Source of the DNA: Xanthomonas sp. DAR 80977
GTDB lineage: Bacteria > Pseudomonadota > Gammaproteobacteria > Xanthomonadales > Xanthomonadaceae
Reading direction: 5' to 3'
DNA: 64,000 nt
Assembly (NCBI RefSeq): GCF_041240605.1
Contig: NZ_CP162487.1
Span: 5,277,001-5,341,000, forward strand
Shown here: piece by piece, positions 50,911 to 60,535 of the stretch
Numbering within the stretch: the stretch's first letter is position 1
How the letters are laid out: each line of letters opens with the position of its first letter
The notes under the pieces: model-generated
Told to the model about the DNA's origin: nothing
Seen by the model: only the letters and a program-made list of their open reading frames with translations
Database searches by the model: none
Translations under genes and position numbers: made by a program

Positions 50911-53900
50911 CTAGTCGCTCTTGATCGGGTCGTGGTACGCGGTGAGGAAGGCGCGCAGCGAGGCCGGCTTGACCGGCTTGGTCAGCACCCGGTAGCCGCG
51001 TTCGCGCGCCTGCAGTTTCAGTTCGTCGCGGCCGTCGGCGGTGAGCAGCGCGCCGGCGACCGGGCCGACCATCGCCTCGCGCAAGGCGTCCAGCGTGTCC
51101 AGTCCGTCCAGGCGGTCGTGCAGGTGGTAGTCGACCAGCATCACGTTGGGCGCGCGCGCCGCCAGCGGCAGCGCTTCGTCCACGGTGCTGGCGCAGATCA
51201 CCTCCACCTGCCAGCGGCCGAGCAGCGCGCGCATGCCGTCGAGGATTTCCTGGTCGTTGTCCACGCACAGCACGCGCAACCCGGCCAGCGAGTCGCTGGC
51301 GGCCACGCTGCGTTGCTGGCGTTGCTGTTTCTGCGGCACCGGCGCCACCCGCGGCACGGCGATCGAGAACATGCTGCCGTGGCCGACCGCGCTGCGCGCA
51401 TCCAGGTCGTGGCCGAGCAGGCGCGAGATGCGCTGGCAGATCGACAGGCCCAGGCCCAGGCCCTGCTCGCCCCAGTCGAACGGCTGCTGGTAGCGCTGGA
51501 ACTCCTCGAAGATCTGCTGCATGTGGTGCTTGGGGATGCCCGGGCCGGTGTCCCACACCTGCAGTTCCAGCGCCGCGCCGCGGCCGCGCATGCCCAGCAC
51601 GATGCGGCCCTGGCGGGTATAGCGCAGCGCGTTGGCGATGAAGTTCTGCAGCACCCGGCGCAGCAGGCGGCGGTCGCTGCGCACCCAGATCGGCCGCGCG
51701 TACACGTGCATGCGCAGGCCGCGGCCGGCGGCGACCGGGGTGTACTGCGCGGCCAGCTCGCGCAGCAGCACGCTGGCATCGAAATCCTCGATCGCCGGGC
51801 GCATGCCGCCGGCATCCAGCCGCGACACGTCGAGCAGGCCGTCGAGCAGCTCCTCGGCCGCGCGCAGCGAGGCGTCCACGCGCTCGGCCAGGTGCCGCTG
51901 TTCCTCGTTCTGGTGCGCTTCGCGCAGCGCCGAGGCGAACAGCCGCGCCGCGTTGAGCGGCTGCAGCACGTCGTGGCTGATCGCGGCCAGGAAGCGGGTC
52001 TTGGACTGCTGCGCCAGCTCGGCCTCGCGCGAGCGCTCGGCCACGCGCTGCTCCAGGGTCTCGTTGGCCTCCAGCAGCGCCTGCTCGGCGCGCTTGTAGT
52101 CGGTGATGTCGTTGTAGCTGGTCACGTAGCCGCCGCCGGGCAGCGGCTGGCCGCGCATCTCGATCACCTTGCCGTCGCTGCGGGTGCGCTCGAACACGTG
52201 CGAGGTGCCGGCGCGCAGGTGCCCGATGCGGCGGTTGATCTGGTCCTCGATCCGGCCCTCGCCCAGTTCGCCGCGCTCGGCGTTGTAGCGGATCAGGTCG
52301 GCGACCGGGCGGCCGACGTAGAGCATGCCGTCGGGATAGCCGAACATCTGCTGGTAGCGCCGGTTCCACGCGGTCAGGCGCATCGCCGGATCGACCACGC
52401 TGACGCCGGCGCTGATGTTCTCCAGCGTGGTGGACAGGATCTCGCGGTTGAAGCGCAGCTCCTGCCCGGCCTCGTCGAGCACCGCCACCACTTCGCCCAG
52501 GTCCATGCCCGAGCCGCGCAGCAGGCTGGTCAGCACCAGGCGCGCCGAGGCCGCGCCGATCGAGGCGGCGAGCAGGCGTTCGGTGAACTGCACCCAGGCG
52601 CGGTCGGCCACCGCGTTGGGCTGCGGCTCGCGGCCGAGCAACTGCGCCTGTTCGGCGAAGGCGCGGCGCGCGTGGCGTTCGCCGACCATGCGTTCGGCCA
52701 GCGCCTGCAGGTCGATCACCTGCACATGCCCGAGCCAGTCGCCGGCCACCGCCGGCCGCTGCGAATACGGCTCCAGGAACGGCGCCGCGCGCAAGCGCTC
52801 GTCCAGGCCCGGGCGCCAGCGCGCCGACACCAGCATCATGGTGCCGACGTTGAGCAGCAGCGACCAGAACGTGCCATGCGCCAGCGGATCCCAGCCGCTC
52901 ATGCCAAACAGCTGCTGCGGGCGCAGCCAGGAGATGCCGAACGGCCCGTCGCGCAGCCATTCCGGCGCCAGCCAGCCGGCCTGGGTCAGCGCCGGCAGCA
53001 GCAAGGTGTAGATCCAGGTGGCGAAGCCCAGCACCATGCCGGTCTCCACGCCCCTGCGGCTGGCGCCGCGCCAGTACAGCCCGCCGATCACGCCCGGCGC
53101 GAACTGCGCCACCGCGGCGAAGGCCATCAGCCCGTACGAGGCCAGGCTGCTGTCGTTGCTGCTGCTGCGGTAGTAGCCGTAGGCGATCAGCGCCAGCAGC
53201 AGGATCGCCAGACGCCGGATCCACAGCACCCGCGAAGCGACGTCGGCGCCGGCCGCCTGGTGCCCGCGGCGGCGCAGCAGCACCGGCATCACCAGGTCGT
53301 TGCTGATCATCGTCGCCAGCGCGATGCTGGAGACGATGACCATGCCGGTGGCGGCGGAAAAGCCGCCCACGTAGGCGACCAGCGCCAGCGCGGTGCGGCC
53401 CTCGGCCAGCGGCAGCGCCAGCACGATGCTGTCGCGGGCCACCTCGCCGGAATGGCCGAACAGGGCGACGCCGGCCGCGGCGATCGGCACCACCATCGCC
53501 GAGATCACCACCAGGTACAGGCCGAACAGCCAGCGCGCCTTGCGGATGTCGCCGATGTCGCTGCACTCCACCACCGCCACGTGGAACTGCCGCGGCAGGC
53601 ACACGATGGCCAGGAAGCTGAGCAGGGTCTGCGAGATGAAGCCGACCGGCGGCGTGTTCTGGAACAAGGTATGCGCCGACTGCAGCACGCGGCCGTCGCG
53701 GCCGCTCAGCCACACGTAGGCGAACACGCCCACCGCGACCATCGCCAGCAGCTTGACCACCGATTCCAGCGCGATCGCCAGCATCATGCCGTGGTGGTGC
53801 TCGGTGGCATCGACCTGGCGGGTGCCGAACAAGGTCGCGAACAGCGCCATCAGCAGCGCCACGTACAGCGCAGGATCGGCGTAGAACGGCGCCCCGGCGC

Positions 53901-54351
53901 TGGACTGGCCGCTGAGCACCTGCAGGCTCATCGCCACCGCCTTGTACTGCAGCGCCAGGTAGGGCACCACGCCGATCAGCGCGATCACCGCCACCAGCGC
54001 CGCCAGGCGCCGCGAGCGGCCGTAGCGCGAGGAGATGAAGTCGGCGATGGACACCGTGTTCTCGCTGCGCGCGATCAGCGCCAGCCGCTCGATGATGCGC
54101 CAGCCGAACAGCAGCAGCAGCAGCGGGCCCAGGTAGATCGGCAGGTAGCCGGCGCCGTTGCGCACCGCGCTGCCGACCGCGCCGTAGAAGGTCCACGACG
54201 AGCAGTACACCGCCAGCGCCAGGCTGTACACCGCCGGGCGCAGCCACGGCCGTTCCGGGTACAGCGGCCGCCGGTCGCCCCACCACGCCACCGCGAACAG
54301 CAGCGCCGCGTAGCCGACCGACACCAGCAGCAGGATCCAGCTAGAAACCAA
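50911..54351 (-). CDS. SLC5-type sensor histidine kinase with PAS and receiver domains (CrbS-like)
   Basis: 1146 residues. Residues 1 to about 550 form a sodium/solute symporter (PutP-like) membrane part with 12-13 helices (YCSSWTFYGAVGSAVRNG). A PAS domain follows (ENISAGVSVVDPAMRLTAWNRRYQQM), then a kinase with His793 in AAISHDVLQPLNAARLF, ATP lid DTGPGIPKHH and GLGLGLSICQRI, and a C-terminal receiver with Asp1074 in VMLVDYHLHDR. CrbS/ErcS-like proteins with this layout switch on acs through a LuxR-type partner, here at 41834. Transport ability of the SLC5 part is unproven. Confidence 0.88.
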   Translation of the reverse strand: MVSSWILLLVSVGYAALLFAVAWWGDRRPLYPERPWLRPAVYSLALAVYCSSWTFYGAVGSAVRNGAGYLPIYLGPLLLLLFGWRIIERLALIARSENTVSIADFISSRYGRSRRLAALVAVIALIGVVPYLALQYKAVAMSLQVLSGQSSAGAPFYADPALYVALLMALFATLFGTRQVDATEHHHGMMLAIALESVVKLLAMVAVGVFAYVWLSGRDGRVLQSAHTLFQNTPPVGFISQTLLSFLAIVCLPRQFHVAVVECSDIGDIRKARWLFGLYLVVISAMVVPIAAAGVALFGHSGEVARDSIVLALPLAEGRTALALVAYVGGFSAATGMVIVSSIALATMISNDLVMPVLLRRRGHQAAGADVASRVLWIRRLAILLLALIAYGYYRSSSNDSSLASYGLMAFAAVAQFAPGVIGGLYWRGASRRGVETGMVLGFATWIYTLLLPALTQAGWLAPEWLRDGPFGISWLRPQQLFGMSGWDPLAHGTFWSLLLNVGTMMLVSARWRPGLDERLRAAPFLEPYSQRPAVAGDWLGHVQVIDLQALAERMVGERHARRAFAEQAQLLGREPQPNAVADRAWVQFTERLLAASIGAASARLVLTSLLRGSGMDLGEVVAVLDEAGQELRFNREILSTTLENISAGVSVVDPAMRLTAWNRRYQQMFGYPDGMLYVGRPVADLIRYNAERGELGEGRIEDQINRRIGHLRAGTSHVFERTRSDGKVIEMRGQPLPGGGYVTSYNDITDYKRAEQALLEANETLEQRVAERSREAELAQQSKTRFLAAISHDVLQPLNAARLFASALREAHQNEEQRHLAERVDASLRAAEELLDGLLDVSRLDAGGMRPAIEDFDASVLLRELAAQYTPVAAGRGLRMHVYARPIWVRSDRRLLRRVLQNFIANALRYTRQGRIVLGMRGRGAALELQVWDTGPGIPKHHMQQIFEEFQRYQQPFDWGEQGLGLGLSICQRISRLLGHDLDARSAVGHGSMFSIAVPRVAPVPQKQQRQQRSVAASDSLAGLRVLCVDNDQEILDGMRALLGRWQVEVICASTVDEALPLAARAPNVMLVDYHLHDRLDGLDTLDALREAMVGPVAGALLTADGRDELKLQARERGYRVLTKPVKPASLRAFLTAYHDPIKSD

Positions 54352-54405
54352 GGGCGAGGTCTCCGAGACGATCGCCGCAGTCTAGGGCCTGTGCGCCGCG
54401 GCCGT

Positions 54406-55833
54406 TCACGGGACGGCCGCGGCGCCGGCGTGCAGCGGCAGCCGCAGGCGGAACACGCTGCCCTGCCCCGGCGCGCTCTCGACCAGCAGCGCGCCGCCGG
54501 CCGCGGCGATCAGGTTGGCGCTGACCGCCAGCCCCAGGCCGGTGCCCTGGCCGCTGGGCTTGGTGGTGAAGAACGGCTCCAGGCAGCGCACGCGCACCTC
54601 CTCGCTCATGCCGTGGCCGCTGTCGCGCACCGCGATCTCCAGCGTGGCGTCGGGGCGCGGCGCCAGGGTCAGCTCGAAGCGGCCGCCTTCGGGCATCGCC
54701 TGCTGCGCGTTGGCGGCGAGATTGAGCAGGATCAGCTCCAGCTGCGCGCGGTCGAAGCGCACCGGGCACGGCGCCTCGTGCAGCTGCAGGCGCACCTGCA
54801 CGCCCATGCCGAACAGCTGGTCGAACATCGGGCGCATGCCGGCGATCGTCTCGGCCGGCTCGAACACTTCCAGCCGGGTGGCTTCCTGGCGGCTGAAATC
54901 CAGCAGCTTGCGGGTCACCGCCGCCGCGCGCCGCGCCGCCGCGTCGGCGCCCTGCAGGGCGGCCTTGAGCTGCTGCGGATCGTCGCTGCGCCGCGCGCGC
55001 GCCGCGTAGCCCATGATCAGGCTGAGCAGGTGATTGAAATCGTGCGCCACGCCGCTGGCCAGGCGGCCGACGCTCTCCATCTTCTGCGCGTGCACCAGCT
55101 GGTCGCGCGAGCGCTCCTTTTCCTGCATCTCCAGCTGCAGCCGGTCGCGCGAGCGGGCCAGGTCGTTGCCGCGCTGGCGCGCCAGGTCCAGGCTCTCGCG
55201 CAAGGCCGCCACCGACTGGTCCAGCACCAGCGCGGCGACGACGAAGCCGGCGATGCCGACGGTGGCGCTCTCCAGGATCCGCGGCCACAGCGCCGGCAGG
55301 AAGAACGCGCGCGCCGCATCGCGCCAGGCGCCGATCGCCACCACCAGCGCCAGCCACGCCACCGCCCCCCACAGCGCGCGCCGGCTCAGCAGCAGGCCGC
55401 CGATCAACACCGGCAGCAGCTGGCTCAACTGGCCGCGCAGCTGTGCCTCCAGGCCCCAGCGCAGGTAGGACACGGTCAGCAGCGCCAGGCTCACCAGCAC
55501 GAACAGCCGCGCCGCCCACAGGAACGCGCCGCGCCGCAGCAGCGCGAAGCAGGCCCACATCGCCAGCGTGTTGGTCCCCGCCAGCCAGAGCGCCACCGGA
55601 TCCATGCTCGCGCCCAGCCGCCCCCATGCCAGCAGGATCATCGCCGGCTGGTACAGGCCCACGAACACCAGCACCAGTTGCAGCATCGCCGCATTGCGCC
55701 GGTCGACCCGGTCGGCCAGCGGGATGTCCCGCCACCAGCGGCACAGGCGCGACACGCCGCCGCCAGGCGCGGCAATGGAGGAAGGCGGGGAAGCGGGACC
55801 AGGCGTCATGCGGCGGACCGGCAGGAAACGCAT
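54406..55833 (-). CDS. Membrane sensor histidine kinase (NtrB-type HK)
   Basis: 475 residues. Five or six hydrophobic helices in the first 220 residues, a coiled coil (LDLARQRGNDLARSRDRLQL), then the kinase: H-box His264 in SGVAHDFNHLLSLIMG, N-box NLAANAQQAMPEGG, and G-boxes DSGHGMSEE and GTGLGLAVSANLI. The H-box HDFNNLL-type places it with HPK4 kinases. It has no attached receiver and no response regulator beside it; the nearest, at 41834, is a LuxR type. It lies 54 bases after the stop-side neighbour's start and reads the same way as the CrbS-like kinase, so cotranscription is possible. Start codon uncertain (55809 also possible). Confidence 0.85.
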   Translation of the reverse strand: MRFLPVRRMTPGPASPPSSIAAPGGGVSRLCRWWRDIPLADRVDRRNAAMLQLVLVFVGLYQPAMILLAWGRLGASMDPVALWLAGTNTLAMWACFALLRRGAFLWAARLFVLVSLALLTVSYLRWGLEAQLRGQLSQLLPVLIGGLLLSRRALWGAVAWLALVVAIGAWRDAARAFFLPALWPRILESATVGIAGFVVAALVLDQSVAALRESLDLARQRGNDLARSRDRLQLEMQEKERSRDQLVHAQKMESVGRLASGVAHDFNHLLSLIMGYAARARRSDDPQQLKAALQGADAAARRAAAVTRKLLDFSRQEATRLEVFEPAETIAGMRPMFDQLFGMGVQVRLQLHEAPCPVRFDRAQLELILLNLAANAQQAMPEGGRFELTLAPRPDATLEIAVRDSGHGMSEEVRVRCLEPFFTTKPSGQGTGLGLAVSANLIAAAGGALLVESAPGQGSVFRLRLPLHAGAAAVP

Positions 55834-55966
55834 CGACGATCGGGATGCGGACTGCGGCTATATTAGCCACCTCCGTCTCTCCGCTGGATGCGGGCGCGGC
55901 GCCGATGGGATGGCGCGGCGCATGGCGCAGCGGGCCGATCCGCCGTTCGACCCCTGGATACCCTCC

Positions 55967-57883
55967 ATGACCTCGCACCGCATCTTCGTTGTCCTGGGCC
56001 GGACGCTGCTCCTGGCGCTCGTCGGCCTGTCGGCCGGCCCCGCGCTGGCGCAGACCATTCCCGGCAGCGACCCCTACGAGCCGCAGCTGCGCCGTTGCCG
56101 CCTGGGCCTGGTGCAGCAGCCGCAGGTATCGCTGGGGATCGCCAACGACCTGCTGGCCAAGCCGCTGCCGCTGCCGGCGCGGGTGATCGCCACCGGCTGC
56201 CTGGCCGCCGCGCAGCACATCCTGGGCGACAGCGCCAGTTCGGCGGCGACCGCCGAGCGCCTGCTGACGCTGCTGCAGGATCCGGCGCTGCCGCCGAAGG
56301 TGCGCGCCGGCGAGCGGCTGCAGACGGCGCAGCTGCTGCAGCAACTGGGGCAGGTGCCGCGCGCGGCGAAGCTGCTGGAGCAGGTGCAGGCCGATGCGGT
56401 GGCCAATGGCGACGTCGGCTTGCAGATCAGCGCGCTGATGGCCATCGCGCTGATGCGCGGCGCGCTGGACGATCACGAGGGCGCGCTGGGCTACTTCCGC
56501 CAGGCGATCGCCCTGGCCGAAGGGCTGCAGCGGCCGGACTCGCCCGGCGACATGTCGCTGTACTACAACTACGGATACGCGCTGCTGGTGCTCAAGCGCT
56601 ACGAGGAGGCCGACCGCGCCTTCGATCGTGCCGCACGCACCGCGGCCACGCTCGGCGGCCAGGATGTGCTGCTGAACCGCATCGCCAGCCATCGCGGCGA
56701 CATCCAGCGCGCCGGCGGCCACCCCGATCGCGCCGAAGCGCTGTTCCAGGAGGCGCTGCAATGGCAGCAGGCGCATGGCGATCCGCAGGGCGCGGTGGTC
56801 AGCCTGCAACGCCTGGCGCGGCTGCGCCTGGAACAGAAGCGCGACGCCGATGCGCTGGCCTACGCCGAGCAGGCGCAGGCCATGGCCACGCGCAGCAACT
56901 ACATGCTGGAGATCCGCGACGGACTGGACCTGCTCGGCGAAATCCACACCGCATTGGGCGATACCGCCGCCGCCGCGCGCGATGCGCAGCAAGCGCACGC
57001 GATGGACCGCACCCAGGCGCGCGGCGCGACCATCGCCGCGCTGGCCAAGCTGCAGGCGGACGCGGCGCGCAAGCTGCCTCCCGCAACGATCGATGCGCGC
57101 GTGGCGCATGCCGACCAGACCGGCACGATCGCGATCGGCATCGCCCTGGCACTGACCCTGGGCGTGGTGCTGGTGGTCCTGCGCCGGCGCCGCCAGCGCG
57201 ACGCGCTCGAGCTCGGCCAACGCGACCCGCTGACCGGGCTGATGAGCCGGCCGGAAACCGAGCGCCGCATGCAGGCGCTGTTGGCGACACCGGCGGACGC
57301 GGCGGCGGAACCCGAAGGCGACCACCGCTGCGCGCTCGTCCTGGTCGACGTGGACGGGTTCAAGGCCTTGAACGCGCGCTACGGCCATGCCGCCGGCGAC
57401 CGCGCGCTGCAGGCGCTGGCCAGCTGCCTGCGCGAGGGCTGCGACGCCGACGACCTGGTCGCGCGCTGGGGCAGCGGAGAATTCTTGGTGGTGCGCGCGG
57501 ACACCTCCGCGGCGGCCGCGTTCGCGCTGGCGGCGCACCTGCGCGGCGCCGCCGAACGCCTGCGCGTGGATGCCGGCCAGGGCGAACTGCTGCCGTTGAC
57601 GGTGTCGGTCGGCGTGGCGCCGTTCCCGCTGTCGCAGCGCGCCGAGGCGCGCCTGCAGGACAGCGTGGCGCTGGCCGAGCGCGCGGTGCAGGCGGCCGGG
57701 CGCGCCGGCGGCAATGCCTGGGCCGGGCTGTGGGGGGTGCCGGGCGCTGCGACGGTCGCGCCGCAGCAGGTCCTGCAGGATCCGCTGCAGGCGCGCGCGC
57801 AGGGTTGGGTGCTGCTCGACGGCAGCGACCCGCTGCTGTGGTCGCGCGCATTCGCCGCGCCAGCCGACGCACGACCGGCGTGA
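55967..57883 (+). CDS. TPR protein with degenerate GGDEF domain
   Basis: 638 residues: signal peptide (LLLALVGLSAGPALAQT), periplasmic TPR-like repeats (about 40-370), one transmembrane helix (TIAIGIALALTLGVVLVVL), then a cytoplasmic GGDEF domain. LVDVDGFKALNARYGHAAGD keeps the metal/nucleotide Asp, but the signature reads GSGEF (residues 502-506) instead of GG[DE]EF, losing a glycine and the catalytic acidic residue. Diguanylate cyclase activity is therefore doubtful; a c-di-GMP or GTP sensor role is possible. The next gene encodes a membrane AAA+ protein 124 bases downstream. Confidence 0.85.
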   Translation: MTSHRIFVVLGRTLLLALVGLSAGPALAQTIPGSDPYEPQLRRCRLGLVQQPQVSLGIANDLLAKPLPLPARVIATGCLAAAQHILGDSASSAATAERLLTLLQDPALPPKVRAGERLQTAQLLQQLGQVPRAAKLLEQVQADAVANGDVGLQISALMAIALMRGALDDHEGALGYFRQAIALAEGLQRPDSPGDMSLYYNYGYALLVLKRYEEADRAFDRAARTAATLGGQDVLLNRIASHRGDIQRAGGHPDRAEALFQEALQWQQAHGDPQGAVVSLQRLARLRLEQKRDADALAYAEQAQAMATRSNYMLEIRDGLDLLGEIHTALGDTAAAARDAQQAHAMDRTQARGATIAALAKLQADAARKLPPATIDARVAHADQTGTIAIGIALALTLGVVLVVLRRRRQRDALELGQRDPLTGLMSRPETERRMQALLATPADAAAEPEGDHRCALVLVDVDGFKALNARYGHAAGDRALQALASCLREGCDADDLVARWGSGEFLVVRADTSAAAAFALAAHLRGAAERLRVDAGQGELLPLTVSVGVAPFPLSQRAEARLQDSVALAERAVQAAGRAGGNAWAGLWGVPGAATVAPQQVLQDPLQARAQGWVLLDGSDPLLWSRAFAAPADARPA

Positions 57884-58007
57884 ACGTCCACTTCGACCGC
57901 TGCGCGCCGCAGGCCGGCTCCGCCGCGCAGCGCACGGCAGTCGCGCCGCCGGCGCAGCGCGCGCCGGCCAGGATTCGTGCAGTGAACGCCCGCGCCCGCC
58001 CACGCTG

Positions 58008-60434
58008 ATGTCCTCCGTTCCAGCCGAGTCGCGGGCCAACTATCTGCAGCAGCAACGGCTGCGGCTGCAGGCCCAGCTGCAGCAGGCGCAGGCGCGCCAG
58101 GCCACCGCCGAGGCCGAGGTGGAGCGGCACCTGCCGGCGGTGGAACAGGCCGTGGCCGCGATCCGCCGCGACGTCGTCGCCCAGGCCGCGCAGGCCGCCG
58201 CCGCCGTGCTGCGCCGCGAACGCCGCCGCGCATGGTGGCCGGCGCTGCTGCTGCGCCCGCTGCTGCCGGATTGGCGCTGGCGGCTGGCGCTGCTCGCGTT
58301 CCTGCTGCTGGCGCTGCCGTGGATGAGCGCGCACTGGCTGGGCGACGGGCGCGGCTATCTGGACTGGTGGCGCCATCTCGGCATGCAGCGCGACACCTTG
58401 CTGTTGCTGCAGCGCGCGCTGCCGTCGCTGCTGATCTACGCGCTGCTGGCGATCGGCGGCGCGCAACTGCTGGCCCGGCATGTCAGCCAGGACGAACGCG
58501 CGCTGCTGGCCGGCTTCGCGCAGCGGCCGCTGGCGTTGATGCAGTTCGCCCGCGACGACCGCCACGACACCGCCTATCCGTACCGCGTCACCCGCGCGCC
58601 ATGGCCGCTGCGCGAACTGCAGGGTCGCTGGCAGATCGACGCGGCGCACGGCGACCTGGCCGGCGCGCGCATGCTGGCGCTGCACGACGGCGCCGAACCG
58701 GAACCGCGCGTGCAGGCGCTGCTGCTGTTGCCCGACGATCGCCGTGCCGCCGCGCTGATCCCGATCGCCACCGAGTTCGACGGCGCGCAACAGGCGTGCG
58801 TGCGCGAGCTGGCGCTGGCGGTCGCGGCGACCGCGGCCGCGCAGGCGCAACCGATCGCCGAGCTGCACCGGCACGTGGACGCGTGGATGGACGCGCGCAG
58901 CCAGCAGCGCATGCTGCAGCAGCGGCTGCAGAGCCTGGACGCGATCCACCGCCACTGGGCCGACGTGGCGCTGCCCGACAGCACCCTGGACCAGATCCTG
59001 AAACTGGTGGACCTGTTCGTGTCCGGACGCACGCCGGCGCCGAAGGGCATGCTGCTGCACGGCCCGCCGGGCACCGGCAAGACCCTGATCGCGCGCAAGC
59101 TGGCGCGCCATGCCGGCTGCCATTTCGAGGCGCTGGGCGTGGCCGACCTGAAGGCCGCGCACGTCGGCCACACCGGTCCCAAGGTGCAGGCGATCTGGCA
59201 ACGCTGCCGCGCCAAGGCGCCGGCGATCCTGTTCATCGACGAATGCGAGAGCGTGTTCGCGCGCCGCGGCGGCGTGGACAGCGACAGCTTCGGCGCCGAG
59301 CTGGTGCAGACCTTCCTCGCCGAATGGGACGGCTTCCACGAGGCCCGCGGCCAGGTGCTGGTGATCGGCGCCACCAATCGTCCCGAACTGCTCGACGACG
59401 CGGTGATGTCGCGCTTCACCGCCAGCATCGGCATCGGCCTGCCCGATGCCGATGCGCGCGCGCGCATCCTCGGCGGCGAACTGCAACGCGCCGGCTTCGC
59501 GCTGGCGCTGGACCCGCGCGTGGTCGCCGACAGCAGCGGCCTGTCCGGCCGCGACCTGCACACCCTGGTGGCACGGGTGGCGGCCGAGTGCCTGGACGGC
59601 GAGCTCGACGGCGATGCGCTGCTGGCGCAGTTGCGCCTGCTGCGCGGCAAGGGCTCGACCCGGGTGACGCCGCTGGACTGGAACGACATCGTGCTGCCGG
59701 CGGCGGTGATCGAGGAATTCGTCGGCCTGGGCAAGGAACTGCGCAACGCCGAGACCCTGGCCACGCTGGGCGTGCCGGTGCCGCGCGGGATCCTGATGTA
59801 CGGCCCGCCCGGCACCGGCAAGACCCAGCTCGCGCGGATCCTGGCCAGCCAGTCGGGCCTGGCCTTCATCGCCCTGACCGGCGCCGACCTCAAGGCCGCC
59901 TACCTGGGCCAGTCCGGCCAGCGCGTGCAGGCCGCGTTCGAGCGTGCCCGCGCGCAGGCGCCGTGCATCGTGTTCGTCGACGAGATCGACATCGTCGCCC
60001 CGGCGCGCGGAATCGACGGCGACGATGCGCTGACCCGCGAGATCGTCGGCCAGCTGCTGCAGGAACTGGACGGCGTCGCCAGCCAGGCCGGGCAGGTGTT
60101 CCTGCTGGCCGCGAGCAACCACGCCGAGCGGATCGACCCGGCGCTGCTGTCGCGGCTGGACCGGCAGATCGAGATCGGCCTGCCCGACGCCGCCGCGCGC
60201 AACGCGATCGTCGCGCGCCTGCTGCACGGCAAGCCGCTGGCGTTCGACGCCGCCGACGCGGCCAGCTGGCTGGCCGAACGCAGCGCCGGCCGCTCCGGCC
60301 GCGACCTGCAGACCTGGATCAGCCGCGCCATGCGCCGCGCCGCCCGCCGCGCGCTGCTGGAAAGCGACGATGCGGCGAATACCCGGCTGCAATGGGACGA
60401 CCTGGTCGAGACCGCGGATACGGCACGGGCGTAG
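58008..60434 (+). CDS. Membrane-anchored tandem AAA+ ATPase (Cdc48/FtsH-like modules, no protease)
   Basis: 808 residues: N-terminal coiled coil (QQQRLRLQAQLQQAQARQAT), two transmembrane helices near 93-110 and 141-156, a linker domain, then two AAA+ modules. Module 1: Walker A GPPGTGKT at 352-359, Walker B ILFIDE at 407-412. Module 2: Walker A at 599-606, Walker B IVFVDE at 654-659, SRLDRQIEIGLPD. Both have intact nucleotide sites. There is no HExxH protease, so it is not FtsH; it resembles a membrane-bound Cdc48-type unfoldase. Function unknown. It follows the TPR-GGDEF gene on the same strand. Confidence 0.85.
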   Translation: MSSVPAESRANYLQQQRLRLQAQLQQAQARQATAEAEVERHLPAVEQAVAAIRRDVVAQAAQAAAAVLRRERRRAWWPALLLRPLLPDWRWRLALLAFLLLALPWMSAHWLGDGRGYLDWWRHLGMQRDTLLLLQRALPSLLIYALLAIGGAQLLARHVSQDERALLAGFAQRPLALMQFARDDRHDTAYPYRVTRAPWPLRELQGRWQIDAAHGDLAGARMLALHDGAEPEPRVQALLLLPDDRRAAALIPIATEFDGAQQACVRELALAVAATAAAQAQPIAELHRHVDAWMDARSQQRMLQQRLQSLDAIHRHWADVALPDSTLDQILKLVDLFVSGRTPAPKGMLLHGPPGTGKTLIARKLARHAGCHFEALGVADLKAAHVGHTGPKVQAIWQRCRAKAPAILFIDECESVFARRGGVDSDSFGAELVQTFLAEWDGFHEARGQVLVIGATNRPELLDDAVMSRFTASIGIGLPDADARARILGGELQRAGFALALDPRVVADSSGLSGRDLHTLVARVAAECLDGELDGDALLAQLRLLRGKGSTRVTPLDWNDIVLPAAVIEEFVGLGKELRNAETLATLGVPVPRGILMYGPPGTGKTQLARILASQSGLAFIALTGADLKAAYLGQSGQRVQAAFERARAQAPCIVFVDEIDIVAPARGIDGDDALTREIVGQLLQELDGVASQAGQVFLLAASNHAERIDPALLSRLDRQIEIGLPDAAARNAIVARLLHGKPLAFDAADAASWLAERSAGRSGRDLQTWISRAMRRAARRALLESDDAANTRLQWDDLVETADTARA

Positions 60435-60444
60435 CAGGCTGCCT

Positions 60445-60512
60445 GTCGCGGCTGAAGCCGCTCCTACAGCGGTAGGCGACTGGCACCCTGTAGGAGCGGC
60501 TTCAGCCGCGAC
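60445..60512. repeat. Inverted REP pair between AAA+ and GH94 genes
   Basis: Arms at 60445-60469 and 60488-60512, exact inverted copies of the 25-base REP unit found beside the RAYT gene. It lies between convergent genes and may act as a bidirectional terminator. Confidence 0.93.
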
Positions 60513-60535
60513 AGAACGCCAGACCGTCCGATCCC

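Noticed and set aside
50932..55866. Plus-strand frame of 1644 codons opposite the two kinases
   Set aside because: Low-complexity antisense shadow without start signal or domain.
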